Origin: Parvularcula lutaonensis
GTDB taxonomy: Bacteria > Pseudomonadota > Alphaproteobacteria > Caulobacterales > Parvularculaceae
DNA: 64,000 nt
Assembly (NCBI RefSeq): GCF_014651915.1
Contig: NZ_BMXU01000001.1
Span: 1,433,501 to 1,497,500 of the forward strand
Direction of reading: 5' to 3'
Shown: one piece after another, positions 1 to 9,175 of the stretch
Position numbering within the stretch: position 1 is the stretch's first letter
How the letters are laid out: every line of letters begins with the position of its first letter
Position numbers and translations under genes: made by a program
The notes under the pieces: generated by a model
What the model saw: only the letters and a program-made list of their open reading frames with translations
The model's database searches: none
What the model was told of the DNA's origin: nothing

Positions 1-875
1 ATGTCGGCGCCCATGAGGGGGCAGCCGCCCGCCTCGCCGTCACCTCGCCGAACATCTTCCGTGCGCTGGGCGTCAATGACTGGCGGGCCGACCCGACCGG
101 GATGAACGACGTCAACACGGTCAACGACTTCTCCGGCAACGCGCCGAAGATCACTTATATGCCGCCTCCGGGTTTTCTCGGCGGGCTGATCGGCAACCTG
201 CAGCTCGGCGTGTCCTACGCGCCGTCCTTCGATACCTGTGGCGACAACCGCTGCGCACCCCTTGACGGCTTCACCCTCGACCCGAGCGGGAACGTCGTCC
301 TGCAGGACCAGCGCTGGCGCGATGTTTCCGAAGCGGCCCTTTACTACCAGAACGGCTTTTCGATGGGCGGCGACCGTCTCGTCCTGGGCCTCGGTGCAAG
401 CTTCGTCCGGGCCGAGGAAGAGCAGTCGACCTTCGCGACGGTCCAGAACGACTTCCTCGACGATTACGAAGCCCTCGCCCTCGGGCTCAACCTTGCCTAT
501 GGCGACCTGACCATCGGCGGTTCCGTGAAGTCGACCAACACCGGCCTCGATTCCGGCACTGTCGGGCCGAGCGACTATCTCGCCTTCGACGCTGGCCTCA
601 CCTACACGGCCGGCGACTGGAAGATGATGCTTGGCTACGGCAAGGCCGACGCCGAGCGAGATGCCAGCCTGCTGATCGGCCCGACCAACAGCGTCAACGT
701 CCCCTTCGCCCTCGACCGGCGGACCCAGACCGCCCAGGCCGGTGTGGCCTATGTCCTGGGCCGCGGCGTCACCCTGGGCGCGGCCGCGCAATATGTGGAC
801 AGCGACAAGCCCGACATGCTCGGCGGCGATGAGGACACGGCCGCGGTCATGATCGAAAGCTCGATCCGCTTCTAG
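1..875 (+). CDS. Outer-membrane porin, 3' part (5' end outside window)
   Basis: The reading frame is open from base 3 without a start in the window, so the gene begins upstream; about 290 residues are visible. The protein shows the alternating polar/aromatic strands of a trimeric Gram-negative porin (Porin_4-like), for example repeated short segments ending in G-Y, G-V or A-Y. It ends in an S-I-R-F C-terminus; a terminal Phe is the recognition signal for Bam-dependent outer-membrane insertion. It would let small solutes diffuse across the outer membrane. The stop overlaps the convergent TMP-synthase-like gene by 4 bp. A sugar- or phosphate-specific porin cannot be told apart from a general one. 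Confidence 0.85.
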   Translation, partial: VGAHEGAAARLAVTSPNIFRALGVNDWRADPTGMNDVNTVNDFSGNAPKITYMPPPGFLGGLIGNLQLGVSYAPSFDTCGDNRCAPLDGFTLDPSGNVVLQDQRWRDVSEAALYYQNGFSMGGDRLVLGLGASFVRAEEEQSTFATVQNDFLDDYEALALGLNLAYGDLTIGGSVKSTNTGLDSGTVGPSDYLAFDAGLTYTAGDWKMMLGYGKADAERDASLLIGPTNSVNVPFALDRRTQTAQAGVAYVLGRGVTLGAAAQYVDSDKPDMLGGDEDTAAVMIESSIRF

Positions 876-1489
876 ATATCCGTTCCGGCAGCGAAAGCGT
901 CGATGGCTCCGAAGCCCTGAAACGGCGTGCCTTCCAGCTCCGCCGCCCGTACCTCATTCATTCCGCCGAGCGCGAAAAGCGGCAGCGGCGAAGCCTGTGC
1001 CAGCGCCACGGCGCGCTCCCGGCCAAGGGGCTCCCGGCCCGGATGGCTTCGCGTGCCATGGATCGGAGACAGGAACCCGGCATCGGCGCCCGCCATGATC
1101 GCCGCGACGATCTCGTCCTCGTCATGGGTCGGCATGGTGACGATCCCCTCGCCCTCCGGGTAGGCGTGGCAGCCATCGGCCCCCGCCAGAACGCCCCGCG
1201 CCATCAGGAACAGGTGCCCACGGCCCTGGACCGTCTTGCGCACGCGCTCCGCGAGCGCGATCCGTTCCTCCGCCTCGAGATGGTCATGCCGGAAGATGAC
1301 CGCGATGGGGGGAATGCCTTCGGGCAGGGCTGAAGCGAGCTCTTCCAGCGGGGGCAGCCGGTCGGCATCGGAGAACAGCGCCAGCGCGAAGGGCAGGCCG
1401 CAAGGCTTGGCGCTCGCCTGCCTCATCCGCCATGCTGCGTCGCTCAGGGCGATGACACGTTCGGAAAAGTCTGCCACGGGCTCTCGCAT
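872..1489 (-). CDS. Thiamine-phosphate-synthase-like protein (ThiE/TenI fold)
   Basis: About 205 residues with a TIM-barrel look. The C-terminal half carries G-A-D-A-G-F-L-S-P-I-H-G-T-R-S-H-P-G, close to the phosphate-binding loop of thiamine phosphate synthase, followed by P-L-F-A-L-G-G-M-N. The N-terminal half is poorly conserved relative to ThiE, so the enzyme may be a divergent or non-canonical member rather than the main synthase. Start chosen at the ATG read from 1489; this gives overlapping start codons with the divergent yggS. An alternative ATG at 1426 (residue 22) would leave a 61-bp gap. No other thiamine genes are nearby and no TPP riboswitch is visible. Confidence 0.8.
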   Translation of the reverse strand: MREPVADFSERVIALSDAAWRMRQASAKPCGLPFALALFSDADRLPPLEELASALPEGIPPIAVIFRHDHLEAEERIALAERVRKTVQGRGHLFLMARGVLAGADGCHAYPEGEGIVTMPTHDEDEIVAAIMAGADAGFLSPIHGTRSHPGREPLGRERAVALAQASPLPLFALGGMNEVRAAELEGTPFQGFGAIDAFAAGTDI

Positions 1490-2171
1490 GGACACTGAGA
1501 CCCTGATCCGCAACCGAAACGATGTCCTTGAAGCCATCGCCAAGGCCGCAGAGGAAGCGGGCCGGAAGGCGAGTGACGTTACGCTGACGGCCGTTTCCAA
1601 AACCTTCCCTGCAGAAACCATCCTGCCGCTCCTCGAAGCGGGGCATCGCGTCTTCGGCGAGAACCGGGTGCAAGAAGCGCAGGCCAAATGGCCCAAGCTG
1701 CGCGAGCGCTTCCCCGATCTCGAACTGCGCCTCATCGGTCCGCTCCAGTCGAACAAGGCGAAGGACGCCGTCGCGCTCTTCGACGTGATCGAGACCGTTG
1801 ATCGTCCGAAGATCGTTCGTGTCCTGGCCGAGGAGATGGAGCGCCAGGGCCGCAAGCTGCCTGTCTTCGTGCAGGTGAACACCGGTGAAGAACCCCAGAA
1901 AGCGGGCGTCGTGCCTGCCGAAGCCCAAGCCTTCGTCACGGCCTGCCGCGAGGAACATGGCCTCGATGTTGTCGGCCTGATGGCCATTCCTCCTGTGGGA
2001 GACGTTCCGGCACCGCATTTCGCCCTTCTGAAACGGCTCGCCGACCGTCTCGGGCTGCCGCGGCTCAGCATGGGCATGTCGTCAGACTATCTCGACGCAG
2101 TCAGCCTCGGCGCGACAGAGGTCCGCGTCGGCTCGGGCATCTTCGGCGCACGGGAACAGCGAGACGGCTGA
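1488..2171 (+). CDS. yggS: YggS/PROSC pyridoxal-phosphate homeostasis protein
   Basis: 227 residues, the family's usual length. It is a single-domain fold III PLP-binding protein that buffers cytoplasmic PLP; no catalytic reaction is established for the family. Visible signatures are T-A-V-S-K-T-F near residue 35 (PLP-binding Lys), the F-G-E-N-R-V-Q-E block around residue 57, L-I-G-P-L-Q-S-N-K and the C-terminal M-G-M-S-S-D-Y plus G-S-G-I-F-G-A-R. The typical family motif is L-I-G-x-L-Q-x-N-K with H at the variable place; here it is P. The start codon overlaps the start of the divergent ThiE-like gene (shared CATG). There is no clear Shine-Dalgarno sequence. Confidence 0.94.
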   Translation: MDTETLIRNRNDVLEAIAKAAEEAGRKASDVTLTAVSKTFPAETILPLLEAGHRVFGENRVQEAQAKWPKLRERFPDLELRLIGPLQSNKAKDAVALFDVIETVDRPKIVRVLAEEMERQGRKLPVFVQVNTGEEPQKAGVVPAEAQAFVTACREEHGLDVVGLMAIPPVGDVPAPHFALLKRLADRLGLPRLSMGMSSDYLDAVSLGATEVRVGSGIFGAREQRDG

Positions 2172-2402
2172 GCTCACGCATCGGCGAGCCTTGTCGCTGG
2201 CCAAGCGGCTCCAACTGCCGTGAGTTCTGGCAGGAAGGCTGAAATTCCATCACAACGGTTTGGAACTCTTGAGAAAGATTGAGCGTTTGCAGGATCAACA
2301 ATTGGTGATCCGTCCAGGAAAGCCGCGGCGCTCGCGACGATCGCAAACGCGCCACCGCATGGGTTCAGGGAAAGTCCCCTTGAGGGGTAGCGAGGAAGAG
2401 AA

Positions 2403-3119
2403 ATGGCGAGAGCTGCCAAGGTGTTGCTGGTCGAGGACGACGAACTGCTCGTCGGGGCGCTGACCGAACAGTTCAGCCGACATAGCGAGTTCCAGCTCAG
2501 CACGGCTGGGACGGGCGAAGAGGCGATCAACAGGCTGAGCGAGGAACAGCACATTGACCTCGTGCTCCTCGACATCGGACTTCCCGACATGGACGGTCGC
2601 GATGCCTGCAAGAAGCTCCGGGACAATGGCTTCAAGTCGCCGATCATCATGCTGACCGGCAATGACGGTGATGACGATGTCATCACCGGCCTTGATGCTG
2701 GCGCCAATGACTATGTCACCAAGCCGTTCAAGTTCGCCGTCCTCTTGGCCCGGCTGCGAGCCCATCTGCGCAGCCATGAACAGTCCGAGGACGCCGTCTT
2801 CAAGATCGGCCCTTACGAGTTCAAGCCTGCGGTCAAGATGCTGGTCGATGGCGAAGGCCGGAAGATCAAGCTGACCGAGAAGGAAAGTTCAATCCTCAAA
2901 TATCTCTACCGCGCCGGTGGCCAGCCGGTCAGCCGTGACGTCCTCCTCAACGAGGTGTGGGGTTACAATTCAGGCGTCACGACCCACACGCTGGAAACCC
3001 ATGTCTACCGGCTGCGCCAGAAGATCGAGCCGAAGCCGGGCGAGAACACGCTGCTGCTTACCGAGAGCGGCGGCTACCGCCTTGCCCTCGAGGACAACGC
3101 CCTGAGCACGGCAGGCTAG
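2403..3119 (+). CDS. cenR: OmpR/PhoB-family response regulator, CenR-like
   Basis: 238 residues. The receiver domain (about 5-120) has acidic pocket E11-D12-D13, phosphoacceptor D57 in L-L-D-I-G-L-P-D-M-D-G, T85 and K107. The winged-helix DNA-binding domain (about 135-230) ends in T-H-T-L-E-T-H-V-Y-R-L-R-Q-K-I. It resembles alphaproteobacterial CenR, which controls cell-envelope genes with kinase CenK; the symbol is less certain than the family. No partner kinase is adjacent. The Shine-Dalgarno sequence gaggaagag lies just upstream of the ATG, after a small CCCCT/AGGGG hairpin at 2376-2387. The stop overlaps the convergent sulfotransferase stop. Confidence 0.92.
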   Translation: MARAAKVLLVEDDELLVGALTEQFSRHSEFQLSTAGTGEEAINRLSEEQHIDLVLLDIGLPDMDGRDACKKLRDNGFKSPIIMLTGNDGDDDVITGLDAGANDYVTKPFKFAVLLARLRAHLRSHEQSEDAVFKIGPYEFKPAVKMLVDGEGRKIKLTEKESSILKYLYRAGGQPVSRDVLLNEVWGYNSGVTTHTLETHVYRLRQKIEPKPGENTLLLTESGGYRLALEDNALSTAG

Positions 3120-4237
3120 ACAACGAACCAGCCCATGAGCGCGAGCACCAATAGCGCCAGGCATGAGACCGCGAGGATCCGTGCCTGACGACGCAAAGCC
3201 GCATGGCGTTCGCGCAGTCTTTCATTCTGGCGCTTCAGCCTTCGAAGGGCCTGTGCATCCAGCTGGCCCTGGACCAGCTGCGAAGCAATCGACGCCAGCG
3301 CCCGGCGGTCTTCAATGACCCGTCGACGTTCCCCCACGGTCTGCCGGGCCACGGGCTTGACGGTGATTCCGAAATGCTCCTCGAGGAACTTCCTGTCCGT
3401 ATGCCACGTTTTGAGGACACGATCCTGCTCGTCGGTCGTCAGCATGAACGGTGATCCGTCAACGGACAGGAAGGCCTTGAAATCGCCGTGGAAGCGAGGC
3501 CCTTCCTCGCCAATATTCTCGCGATACGGAACGGCCTCGTTGAGGGTTGCGAGAAGCAGCGCGCCCTCTTCGGTCAGGGTCTCGTTACGGCGCCCATCGC
3601 CTAGCCGCCGGGCCGTGTCGGCCGGCACGCCTAGCTCTCGAGCGAGTGCCTTCACCAAGCCATCCTCGCTCGCGACGAGGTCTTCGAATCGAAGGACCGA
3701 GACTGCGTCCCTGCCGGCGACCTCGAGCAGCGGCTCGAGACGTCGTCTCACGCCTTGCTGCAGCCCCGCAATCCCTGGATCGGAGAACGCGCGACCGCCC
3801 TTGAGCGTCTGCTGCACGCTGCTCGTCGCCCAGGAGACAGGCTCGCGCACAACCGCCACAAATTCCATGGCGCTGGCATTCGGCCCGAAGAACTCGGTGA
3901 ACCGGCGCCATTCCTCCGCGCCGAAGCGTGAAAGGTCCTCGCCTGAAACCACGATATGCGCGTCTTCCGGGGCCGTCTCGAGGATGTTACCCCATGCTGC
4001 GAAACACTCCGCGCGGTAGGCTTCCAACGCACCGCCACTCCGGCCACGGACGACATTCGGCAGATATGTATCAGGCTGCTCTCCGAACATGGTGTAGAGG
4101 TCTTCGGAGTGATTGGCCCTCCGGTCCGGGTAGATGATTCCCGCCTCGGCAAGCATCCCACGGGCCTGCCACAGGGCATATTGCAGCGCCGTGGTCCCGG
4201 TCTTGTGAATGCCGATATGAACGGAAATTGTCGGCAT
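3116..4237 (-). CDS. Sulfotransferase-fold protein with C-terminal membrane anchor
   Basis: 373 residues. The N-terminus has the PAPS 5'-phosphosulfate loop I-H-K-T-G-T-T-A-L-Q at about residues 9-18, and V-V-R-E-P-V-S-W about 148-155 is the usual 3'-phosphate-binding R/S region. The catalytic part ends near residue 300. It is followed by a basic coiled-coil-like stretch (about 300-345, rich in R, L, Q, E) and a single hydrophobic segment at the extreme C-terminus (about 352-371), giving a tail-anchored topology with the enzyme in the cytoplasm. The acceptor is unknown. The gene is convergent with the CenR-like regulator, overlapping by 4 bp. One of four sulfotransferase-like genes in the window, each from a different subfamily by motif. 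Confidence 0.82.
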   Translation of the reverse strand: MPTISVHIGIHKTGTTALQYALWQARGMLAEAGIIYPDRRANHSEDLYTMFGEQPDTYLPNVVRGRSGGALEAYRAECFAAWGNILETAPEDAHIVVSGEDLSRFGAEEWRRFTEFFGPNASAMEFVAVVREPVSWATSSVQQTLKGGRAFSDPGIAGLQQGVRRRLEPLLEVAGRDAVSVLRFEDLVASEDGLVKALARELGVPADTARRLGDGRRNETLTEEGALLLATLNEAVPYRENIGEEGPRFHGDFKAFLSVDGSPFMLTTDEQDRVLKTWHTDRKFLEEHFGITVKPVARQTVGERRRVIEDRRALASIASQLVQGQLDAQALRRLKRQNERLRERHAALRRQARILAVSCLALLVLALMGWFVV

Positions 4238-4268
4238 ACAGCCTTAACCCCACATGGGATGACGCGCG

Positions 4269-5837
4269 CTACACGCCAGTGTCCTGCCCGGCGTCCGGAA
4301 ACAGCGGCACGTCTGAAGAGCGAATGTGAAGATCGCGTTGCGGGAACGGGATCTCGATATTCTCCGCAGCAAGCCCTTCCCAGATCTTGAAGTAGATTTC
4401 CGAACGGACATTCGCGATGCCATTGGGCGGATCGACGATCCAGAACCTCAGGTCGAAGTTCACGGAGTTATCGCCGAACTCCATGAGGTTGCAAACGGGC
4501 TTCGGGGTCTCCTGGACCCGCGGCTGGCTGAGCGCGGCTTCGATCGCGATCTTTTGGACCAGGCGCAGGTCCTTCGTGCCATAGGCGACCCCGAAGGGCG
4601 CGTGGCACCGGACATTCCTGTCATTATGGGACCAGTTGATGACCCCGCCCTCGATAAACTGGGAATTCGGGATCAGGTGCTCGGTACCGTCGCGTGTACG
4701 GATCGACACGTAGCGCGACTTCATCTCGGTGATCCAGCCGAAGGTGTCGCCGATCTCGATCGTGTCCCCCGGCTTGATCGATTTGTCCGCAAGCAGGGTG
4801 AACCCGGCCAGGAAATTCCCGATGATCTTCTGGAGGCCAAGACCGATGCCGAGGCCAACGGCGCCCGAGAAGATCGCAAGGCTCGCGAGATTGAAGCCGA
4901 TGATCTGCAGCGCAAGGATCAGCGCGATGACCGGCGTGATGAAATTGATGACCTTGGCGATCAGCGCCTTGAGCGACGGGTTGATCTCGTCGGTCTGTTG
5001 CACCTGGTTGACAATGACCGAAGAGAACAGCCGCGCGAGCTGGAAGAACACGGCGAAGATGATCGCGGCCCGCAAAACGTCATAGAGCGTCAGCTCGACA
5101 GCGCCCCGGTCCTCCGTGGCCGGTGAGATGACGAGGCTGACCGCTCGCATCCAGTCGAAGACGTCGCCCAGCACGCCAAACGCGTCGAGCGCCGCGATCG
5201 GCCAGGCGACATAGAATGCGACTTTCGACCAGAAGGGCGAGCGGATCGCGAGGGTCACCAGCCGGACGACGATCCACGCGGCGAGGAGGGACTGGGCCGC
5301 GTCCACGAACTGGTCCGGCATGTCCAGTCCGTCGCTAAGGATCGCCGCGAACAGGGTGAGCGCGAGAAATGCCGCGATCGGCGTGGCCAGCGTCGCCACG
5401 GCGTCCGCGACGCGTTGGGGGAGACCGGCAGGCAGTCGTTTCTGCAGGTGACGCTTGATGAAATCCTTGAGCCGTGGCCCGAACATCACCGCCGGGATCA
5501 GCGCCCCGAAGACGAGCGCGAGCTGGACCGCCGAATGGACCGTCAGCAGTTCCGTGCGCGACCACAGGACGAAGTCCCCGATCCAGCGTTGGACCATCCC
5601 GACATCGACGAGCTCGGCAAGCGCCGAGCCATCCTCGGTCGCCTCCTGTGCCCGCTGGACGGCACGGTCAGCGGCGTCATTGGCGGCATCGACCACACTT
5701 ATGCTGTCTTGGTCTGCCCCGGCCGAGGTTTCCTGCATGGCCTCCGCAGTGTCTTCAGGCTTCTGCTCGGGAACCGGAGGCAGGCTTTCGCCCTCCGGGC
5801 CCTGGTTTTCGTTGTCGCTGGGCTGCTGGTCCTGCAC
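4269..5837 (-). CDS. MscS-family mechanosensitive ion channel
   Basis: 522 residues, GTG start. Residues 1-75 are acidic and Q/E/D-rich with no membrane segment. Several transmembrane helices follow (about 102-120, 150-170, 185-200, 205-220, 255-275, 298-330). The pore-lining helix and neck carry G-L-G-I-G-L-G-L-Q-K at about 328-337 and N-F-L-A-G-F-T-L-L-A, then the beta domain K-P-G-D-T-I-E-I-G-D and the C-terminal cage. It would open under hypo-osmotic stress to release solutes. The extra N-terminal helices make it longer than E. coli MscS (286 aa), like MscK/YbdG-type channels. Preceded on its strand by GAGGTGG. Confidence 0.93.
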   Translation of the reverse strand: MQDQQPSDNENQGPEGESLPPVPEQKPEDTAEAMQETSAGADQDSISVVDAANDAADRAVQRAQEATEDGSALAELVDVGMVQRWIGDFVLWSRTELLTVHSAVQLALVFGALIPAVMFGPRLKDFIKRHLQKRLPAGLPQRVADAVATLATPIAAFLALTLFAAILSDGLDMPDQFVDAAQSLLAAWIVVRLVTLAIRSPFWSKVAFYVAWPIAALDAFGVLGDVFDWMRAVSLVISPATEDRGAVELTLYDVLRAAIIFAVFFQLARLFSSVIVNQVQQTDEINPSLKALIAKVINFITPVIALILALQIIGFNLASLAIFSGAVGLGIGLGLQKIIGNFLAGFTLLADKSIKPGDTIEIGDTFGWITEMKSRYVSIRTRDGTEHLIPNSQFIEGGVINWSHNDRNVRCHAPFGVAYGTKDLRLVQKIAIEAALSQPRVQETPKPVCNLMEFGDNSVNFDLRFWIVDPPNGIANVRSEIYFKIWEGLAAENIEIPFPQRDLHIRSSDVPLFPDAGQDTGV

Positions 5838-6017
5838 GGGGCCACCTCAATCACATCAGAACTCCGGCACGTAGAGGTTTCTCACGCTTAGGCCAAACAG
5901 TCGGCTGCTCGACGTCGTCGGGCTGCAAGAAGAATCCCATGACGGACGCTGCACCGGCTGCCGGAAGCCGCACCGGCAACGGTGGCGGCCTGATCCGAAA
6001 GGGCTATATCGCCGGCC

Positions 6018-6749
6018 ATGCACTGGATACGTTCCGCTCTTTTGATGATCGCCGCCTTCGCCCAGGTGGCTGCCGGTATTGCGCCACAACTCTTCGGCGT
6101 CGAGGGCTCGGTCGCCGAAGCGGTCGAGCCTTGGTTGACGCCCCTTGTCCCGGCTGGATGGGCGTTTTCGATCTGGGGGCTTCTCTATCTTGGCTGCTTC
6201 GGCGTCGCGATCTGGCATGCCTTCCGGATCGCAGACCCGGTCGCGTCCCGCGTTGGCTGGTTCGCCATCTTAGCCTTTTCGGGGAACACGGCGTTCGCTC
6301 TTTACCAGCCGAGCGCCGGGCCAGACCTCGTCAGCTTCGTGATCCTCGAGATCGTGCTGGTGTCCAGCTTCCTCGCCGCGATGACCAACAGGGCCGATCC
6401 AGCACCGCAGGCTTCGGACCGCTTCGTCACCGGGGCGCTCCTCGCGCTTGCAGGCTGGGTGACCGTCGCGACCCCGGCCGGGCTGTCGACCGCCCTTAAC
6501 TACGCAGGCGTTTCCAGTCTCACCGAACCCGGTAGCCTTCCCCTTCTTCTCATTCTCTTCGGATGGGCGCCTGTTGCCCTCGCGCTGGCATGGGTGGCGC
6601 GAGCATGGATCTACATCCTTCCCATCCTCTGGGGCATCGTCGGCGTCGCTATGCGCAGCATCGACGCCACCCAGTTCGCGATCGGCTCCCTCGCCCTCGG
6701 CACGGCCTTCATCGGTGTCACCGCCATGGCCAAGGCGCGCGCGACATAA
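6018..6749 (+). CDS. TspO-like polytopic membrane protein
   Basis: 243 residues, almost entirely hydrophobic with about seven to eight predicted helices. The segment P-A-G-W-A-F-S-I-W-G-L-L-Y-L-G (about residues 45-59) matches the signature of tryptophan-rich sensory/TspO-related proteins (P-x-W-x-F-x-x-W-x-x-L-Y). True TspO is about 160 residues with five helices, so this belongs to the longer related family of unknown ligand. The start is a single ATG with a weak Shine-Dalgarno sequence. The 180 bp upstream hold no other recognisable element except GC-rich inverted segments (caccggctgccggaagcc). Confidence 0.7.
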   Translation: MHWIRSALLMIAAFAQVAAGIAPQLFGVEGSVAEAVEPWLTPLVPAGWAFSIWGLLYLGCFGVAIWHAFRIADPVASRVGWFAILAFSGNTAFALYQPSAGPDLVSFVILEIVLVSSFLAAMTNRADPAPQASDRFVTGALLALAGWVTVATPAGLSTALNYAGVSSLTEPGSLPLLLILFGWAPVALALAWVARAWIYILPILWGIVGVAMRSIDATQFAIGSLALGTAFIGVTAMAKARAT

Positions 6750-6802
6750 CCGTCACCTGAGGGGGCCATGACAGCCCCAGCCTCATCGGCTATGGCCCGC
6801 CA

Positions 6803-8149
6803 GTGAGCACGACTGAGAAAACCCCGGAAAAGAAGCGCGTCCATGTGAAGACATGGGGCTGTCAGATGAACGTCTATGACAGCGAGCGCATGACAGGCCT
6901 CCTGAAGCCCCTTGGTTACGAAACCACGGAGACGCCGGAGGAGGCCGACCTCGTCATCCTCAACACCTGCCACATCCGCGAGAAGGCGGCGGAGAAGGTC
7001 TATTCCGAGCTTGGCCGCCTGAAGGACGTCAAGGCCCGCGGCGGCACCATCGCGGTCGCCGGCTGCGTGGCGCAGGCCGAAGGCGCCGAGATTCAGGCCC
7101 GCGCGCCGCAGGTCGATTTCGTCATCGGCCCCCAGAGCTACCACAAGCTGCCTGAAATCATCGCGAAGACAGCGCGGGGCACTGGAGAAAATCTTTATAC
7201 GGAATTCGACGTCGATGAGAAATTCGACGCGCTCGAAGAGGGTCGTCAGGCGGAAGGCTACTCCGCCTTCGTCACGGTGCAGGAAGGCTGCGACAAGTTC
7301 TGCACCTTTTGCGTCGTCCCCTACACCCGCGGCGCCGAAGTCAGCCGCAACGCCGATGCCGTTACGCTGGAGGTCCGCCAGCTCGCCCAGCAGGGCGTGC
7401 GCGAGATCACCCTCCTCGGCCAGAACGTCAACGCCTGGCACGGTGCTCCGCCAGTCGGTGCGAGCGGCGAGGCATGGGGTCTCGGCGAGCTTGTCCGGCA
7501 CCTGGCCAGGATCGACGGCATCGACCGTATCCGCTTCACGACCTCGCATCCGAAGGACATGGACGACGGCCTCATCGCCGCTTTCGGCGAAGAGCCGAAA
7601 TTGATGCCCTATCTCCACCTGCCTGTGCAGGCCGGGAACGACCGTGTGCTGAAGGCCATGAACCGCGCGCACACGGCCGAGAGCTACCTTCGCCAGATTG
7701 AAGCCGTGCGCGCCGTCCGTCCTGACATCGCGATCTCGGGCGACATGATCGTCGGCTTTCCCGGCGAGGATGACGCCGCGTTCGAGGATACGATGGCCCT
7801 CGTCCGTGAGGTGGGTTACGCCAGCTGCTTCAGCTTCAAATATTCCCGCCGCCCCGGCACGCCCGGCGCAGCCATGCCGAAACAGGTGCCCGAGGACGTC
7901 AAATCCGAGCGTCTCCAACGCCTGCAAGCCCTCCTCAACGAGCAGCGCCACGCCTTCGACCGGGCGCAGGTCGGCAGGACCCTCGACATCCTGTTCGAGA
8001 AACCGGGCCGCCTCGACGGCCAGCTCCTCGGCAAGTCGCCCTACCTTCAGTCCGTGCACGTCATCGCGCCGGAGAGCCTGCTCGGCCAGATCGTACCGAT
8101 ACGGATCGAAGAGGCTGGCCCCAACAGCCTCCGCGGGGTGCTGGTTTGA
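6803..8149 (+). CDS. miaB: tRNA-2-methylthio-N6-dimethylallyladenosine synthase MiaB
   Basis: 448 residues, GTG start. It methylthiolates A37 of tRNAs that read U-starting codons. The MTTase N-terminal domain holds cluster ligands C20 (K-T-W-G-C-Q-M-N), C56 (N-T-C-H-I-R-E) and C88 (A-G-C-V-A-Q). The radical SAM core holds C163-x3-C167-x2-C170 in [24 protein letters not shown]-binding domain closes the protein. The last codons overlap the start of phoH (stop at 8147-8149, TTG start at 8146), so the two are translationally coupled. Confidence 0.97.
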   Translation: MSTTEKTPEKKRVHVKTWGCQMNVYDSERMTGLLKPLGYETTETPEEADLVILNTCHIREKAAEKVYSELGRLKDVKARGGTIAVAGCVAQAEGAEIQARAPQVDFVIGPQSYHKLPEIIAKTARGTGENLYTEFDVDEKFDALEEGRQAEGYSAFVTVQEGCDKFCTFCVVPYTRGAEVSRNADAVTLEVRQLAQQGVREITLLGQNVNAWHGAPPVGASGEAWGLGELVRHLARIDGIDRIRFTTSHPKDMDDGLIAAFGEEPKLMPYLHLPVQAGNDRVLKAMNRAHTAESYLRQIEAVRAVRPDIAISGDMIVGFPGEDDAAFEDTMALVREVGYASCFSFKYSRRPGTPGAAMPKQVPEDVKSERLQRLQALLNEQRHAFDRAQVGRTLDILFEKPGRLDGQLLGKSPYLQSVHVIAPESLLGQIVPIRIEEAGPNSLRGVLV

Positions 8150-9111
8150 ACGAAGAAACCCTCGTCTTTGACGACGCCACCCTCGTCCGCGATCTCTGCG
8201 GCCCGACCGATGCCCACCTTGTTCTTATCGAGAATGCCCTCGGTGTGCGGATCGACGCCAAGTCGAATGAAGTCACCATCCGCGGCAGCGACCATGCCCG
8301 CGCGCAGGCCCGGACCGTGGTCGAGCAGCTGGCCTCCCGACTCGAGAGCAACCTGCCCCTGACCGCTGCAGACGTCGAAGGCCTCCTGCGGATCGAGCGC
8401 GCGCCGATTCCAAAGAAGACCAAGCAGGATACGGGCAACCGCTCGCTGGTCCTCCCCCGGCGGACCATCGCCCCGCGGTCGGCCACCCAGGGCCAGTTCA
8501 TGAGCCAGCTCGCCAGCGACGAGCTCGTCTTCGGCGTCGGGCCTGCGGGTACGGGCAAGACCTATCTCGCCGTTGCCAACGCAGCATCCATGCTGGTCTC
8601 GGGCCAGGTCGAGCGGGTCATCCTCTCACGCCCCGCCGTCGAAGCGGGCGAGCGCATCGGCTTCCTGCCCGGCGACATGAAGGAGAAGGTCGATCCCTAT
8701 CTCCGCCCGCTTTACGACGCCCTCTACGATGTGCTGCACACGGACTTTGTCGACCGCAAGCTCGCGGCGGGCGAAATCGAGATTGCGCCCCTTGCCTTCA
8801 TGCGCGGCCGCACGCTGTCCCGTGCCGCGATCATCCTTGACGAGGCCCAGAATGCCTCGATCCAGCAGATGAAGATGTTCCTCACCCGCCTCGGCGAGAA
8901 TTCACGCATGGCGATCACGGGCGATCCGACCCAGACGGACCTTCCCGATCCGCGCCAGTCGGGCCTTGCCGATGCCCTCAGTCTGCTGACCAAGATCGAA
9001 GGGGTCTCCGTTACCCGCTTCACCGGAGAGGACGTGGTCCGCCACCGGCTCGTGGGCGAGATCGTTCGCGCCTATGACGCCCGTGACACGATGAAGGTCC
9101 CCGGCGCCTGA
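8146..9111 (+). CDS. phoH: PhoH-family ATPase
   Basis: 321 residues, TTG start overlapping the miaB stop. Walker A is G-P-A-G-T-G-K-T at 132-139 and Walker B is I-I-L-D-E-A-Q-N near 226-233. The N-terminal 90 residues form the small KH-like region of PhoH/YbeZ. YbeZ partners the endoribonuclease YbeY in ribosome and RNA quality control. Here ybeY follows about 1 kb downstream but is separated by an SDR gene, which breaks the usual phoH-ybeY-corC-lnt order. Confidence 0.95.
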   Translation: MNEETLVFDDATLVRDLCGPTDAHLVLIENALGVRIDAKSNEVTIRGSDHARAQARTVVEQLASRLESNLPLTAADVEGLLRIERAPIPKKTKQDTGNRSLVLPRRTIAPRSATQGQFMSQLASDELVFGVGPAGTGKTYLAVANAASMLVSGQVERVILSRPAVEAGERIGFLPGDMKEKVDPYLRPLYDALYDVLHTDFVDRKLAAGEIEIAPLAFMRGRTLSRAAIILDEAQNASIQQMKMFLTRLGENSRMAITGDPTQTDLPDPRQSGLADALSLLTKIEGVSVTRFTGEDVVRHRLVGEIVRAYDARDTMKVPGA

Positions 9112-9175
9112 CTGCGTGCCGGGGTTGCGGCCCACAGCACAAAGGCGGAGCCTCCGCGAAAACGGAGAATCCCCC

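Noticed and set aside
1490-2077. N-terminal extension of the ThiE-like frame across yggS
   Set aside because: The extension is arginine/serine-rich antisense of yggS; family similarity begins only after 1489.
2172-2402. tRNA-like segment (GCCAAGCGGCTCCAACTGCC) and the inverted repeat GGATCA/TGATCC
   Set aside because: No acceptor stem or T-loop can be formed for a tRNA; the inverted repeat is only 6 bp and unsupported.
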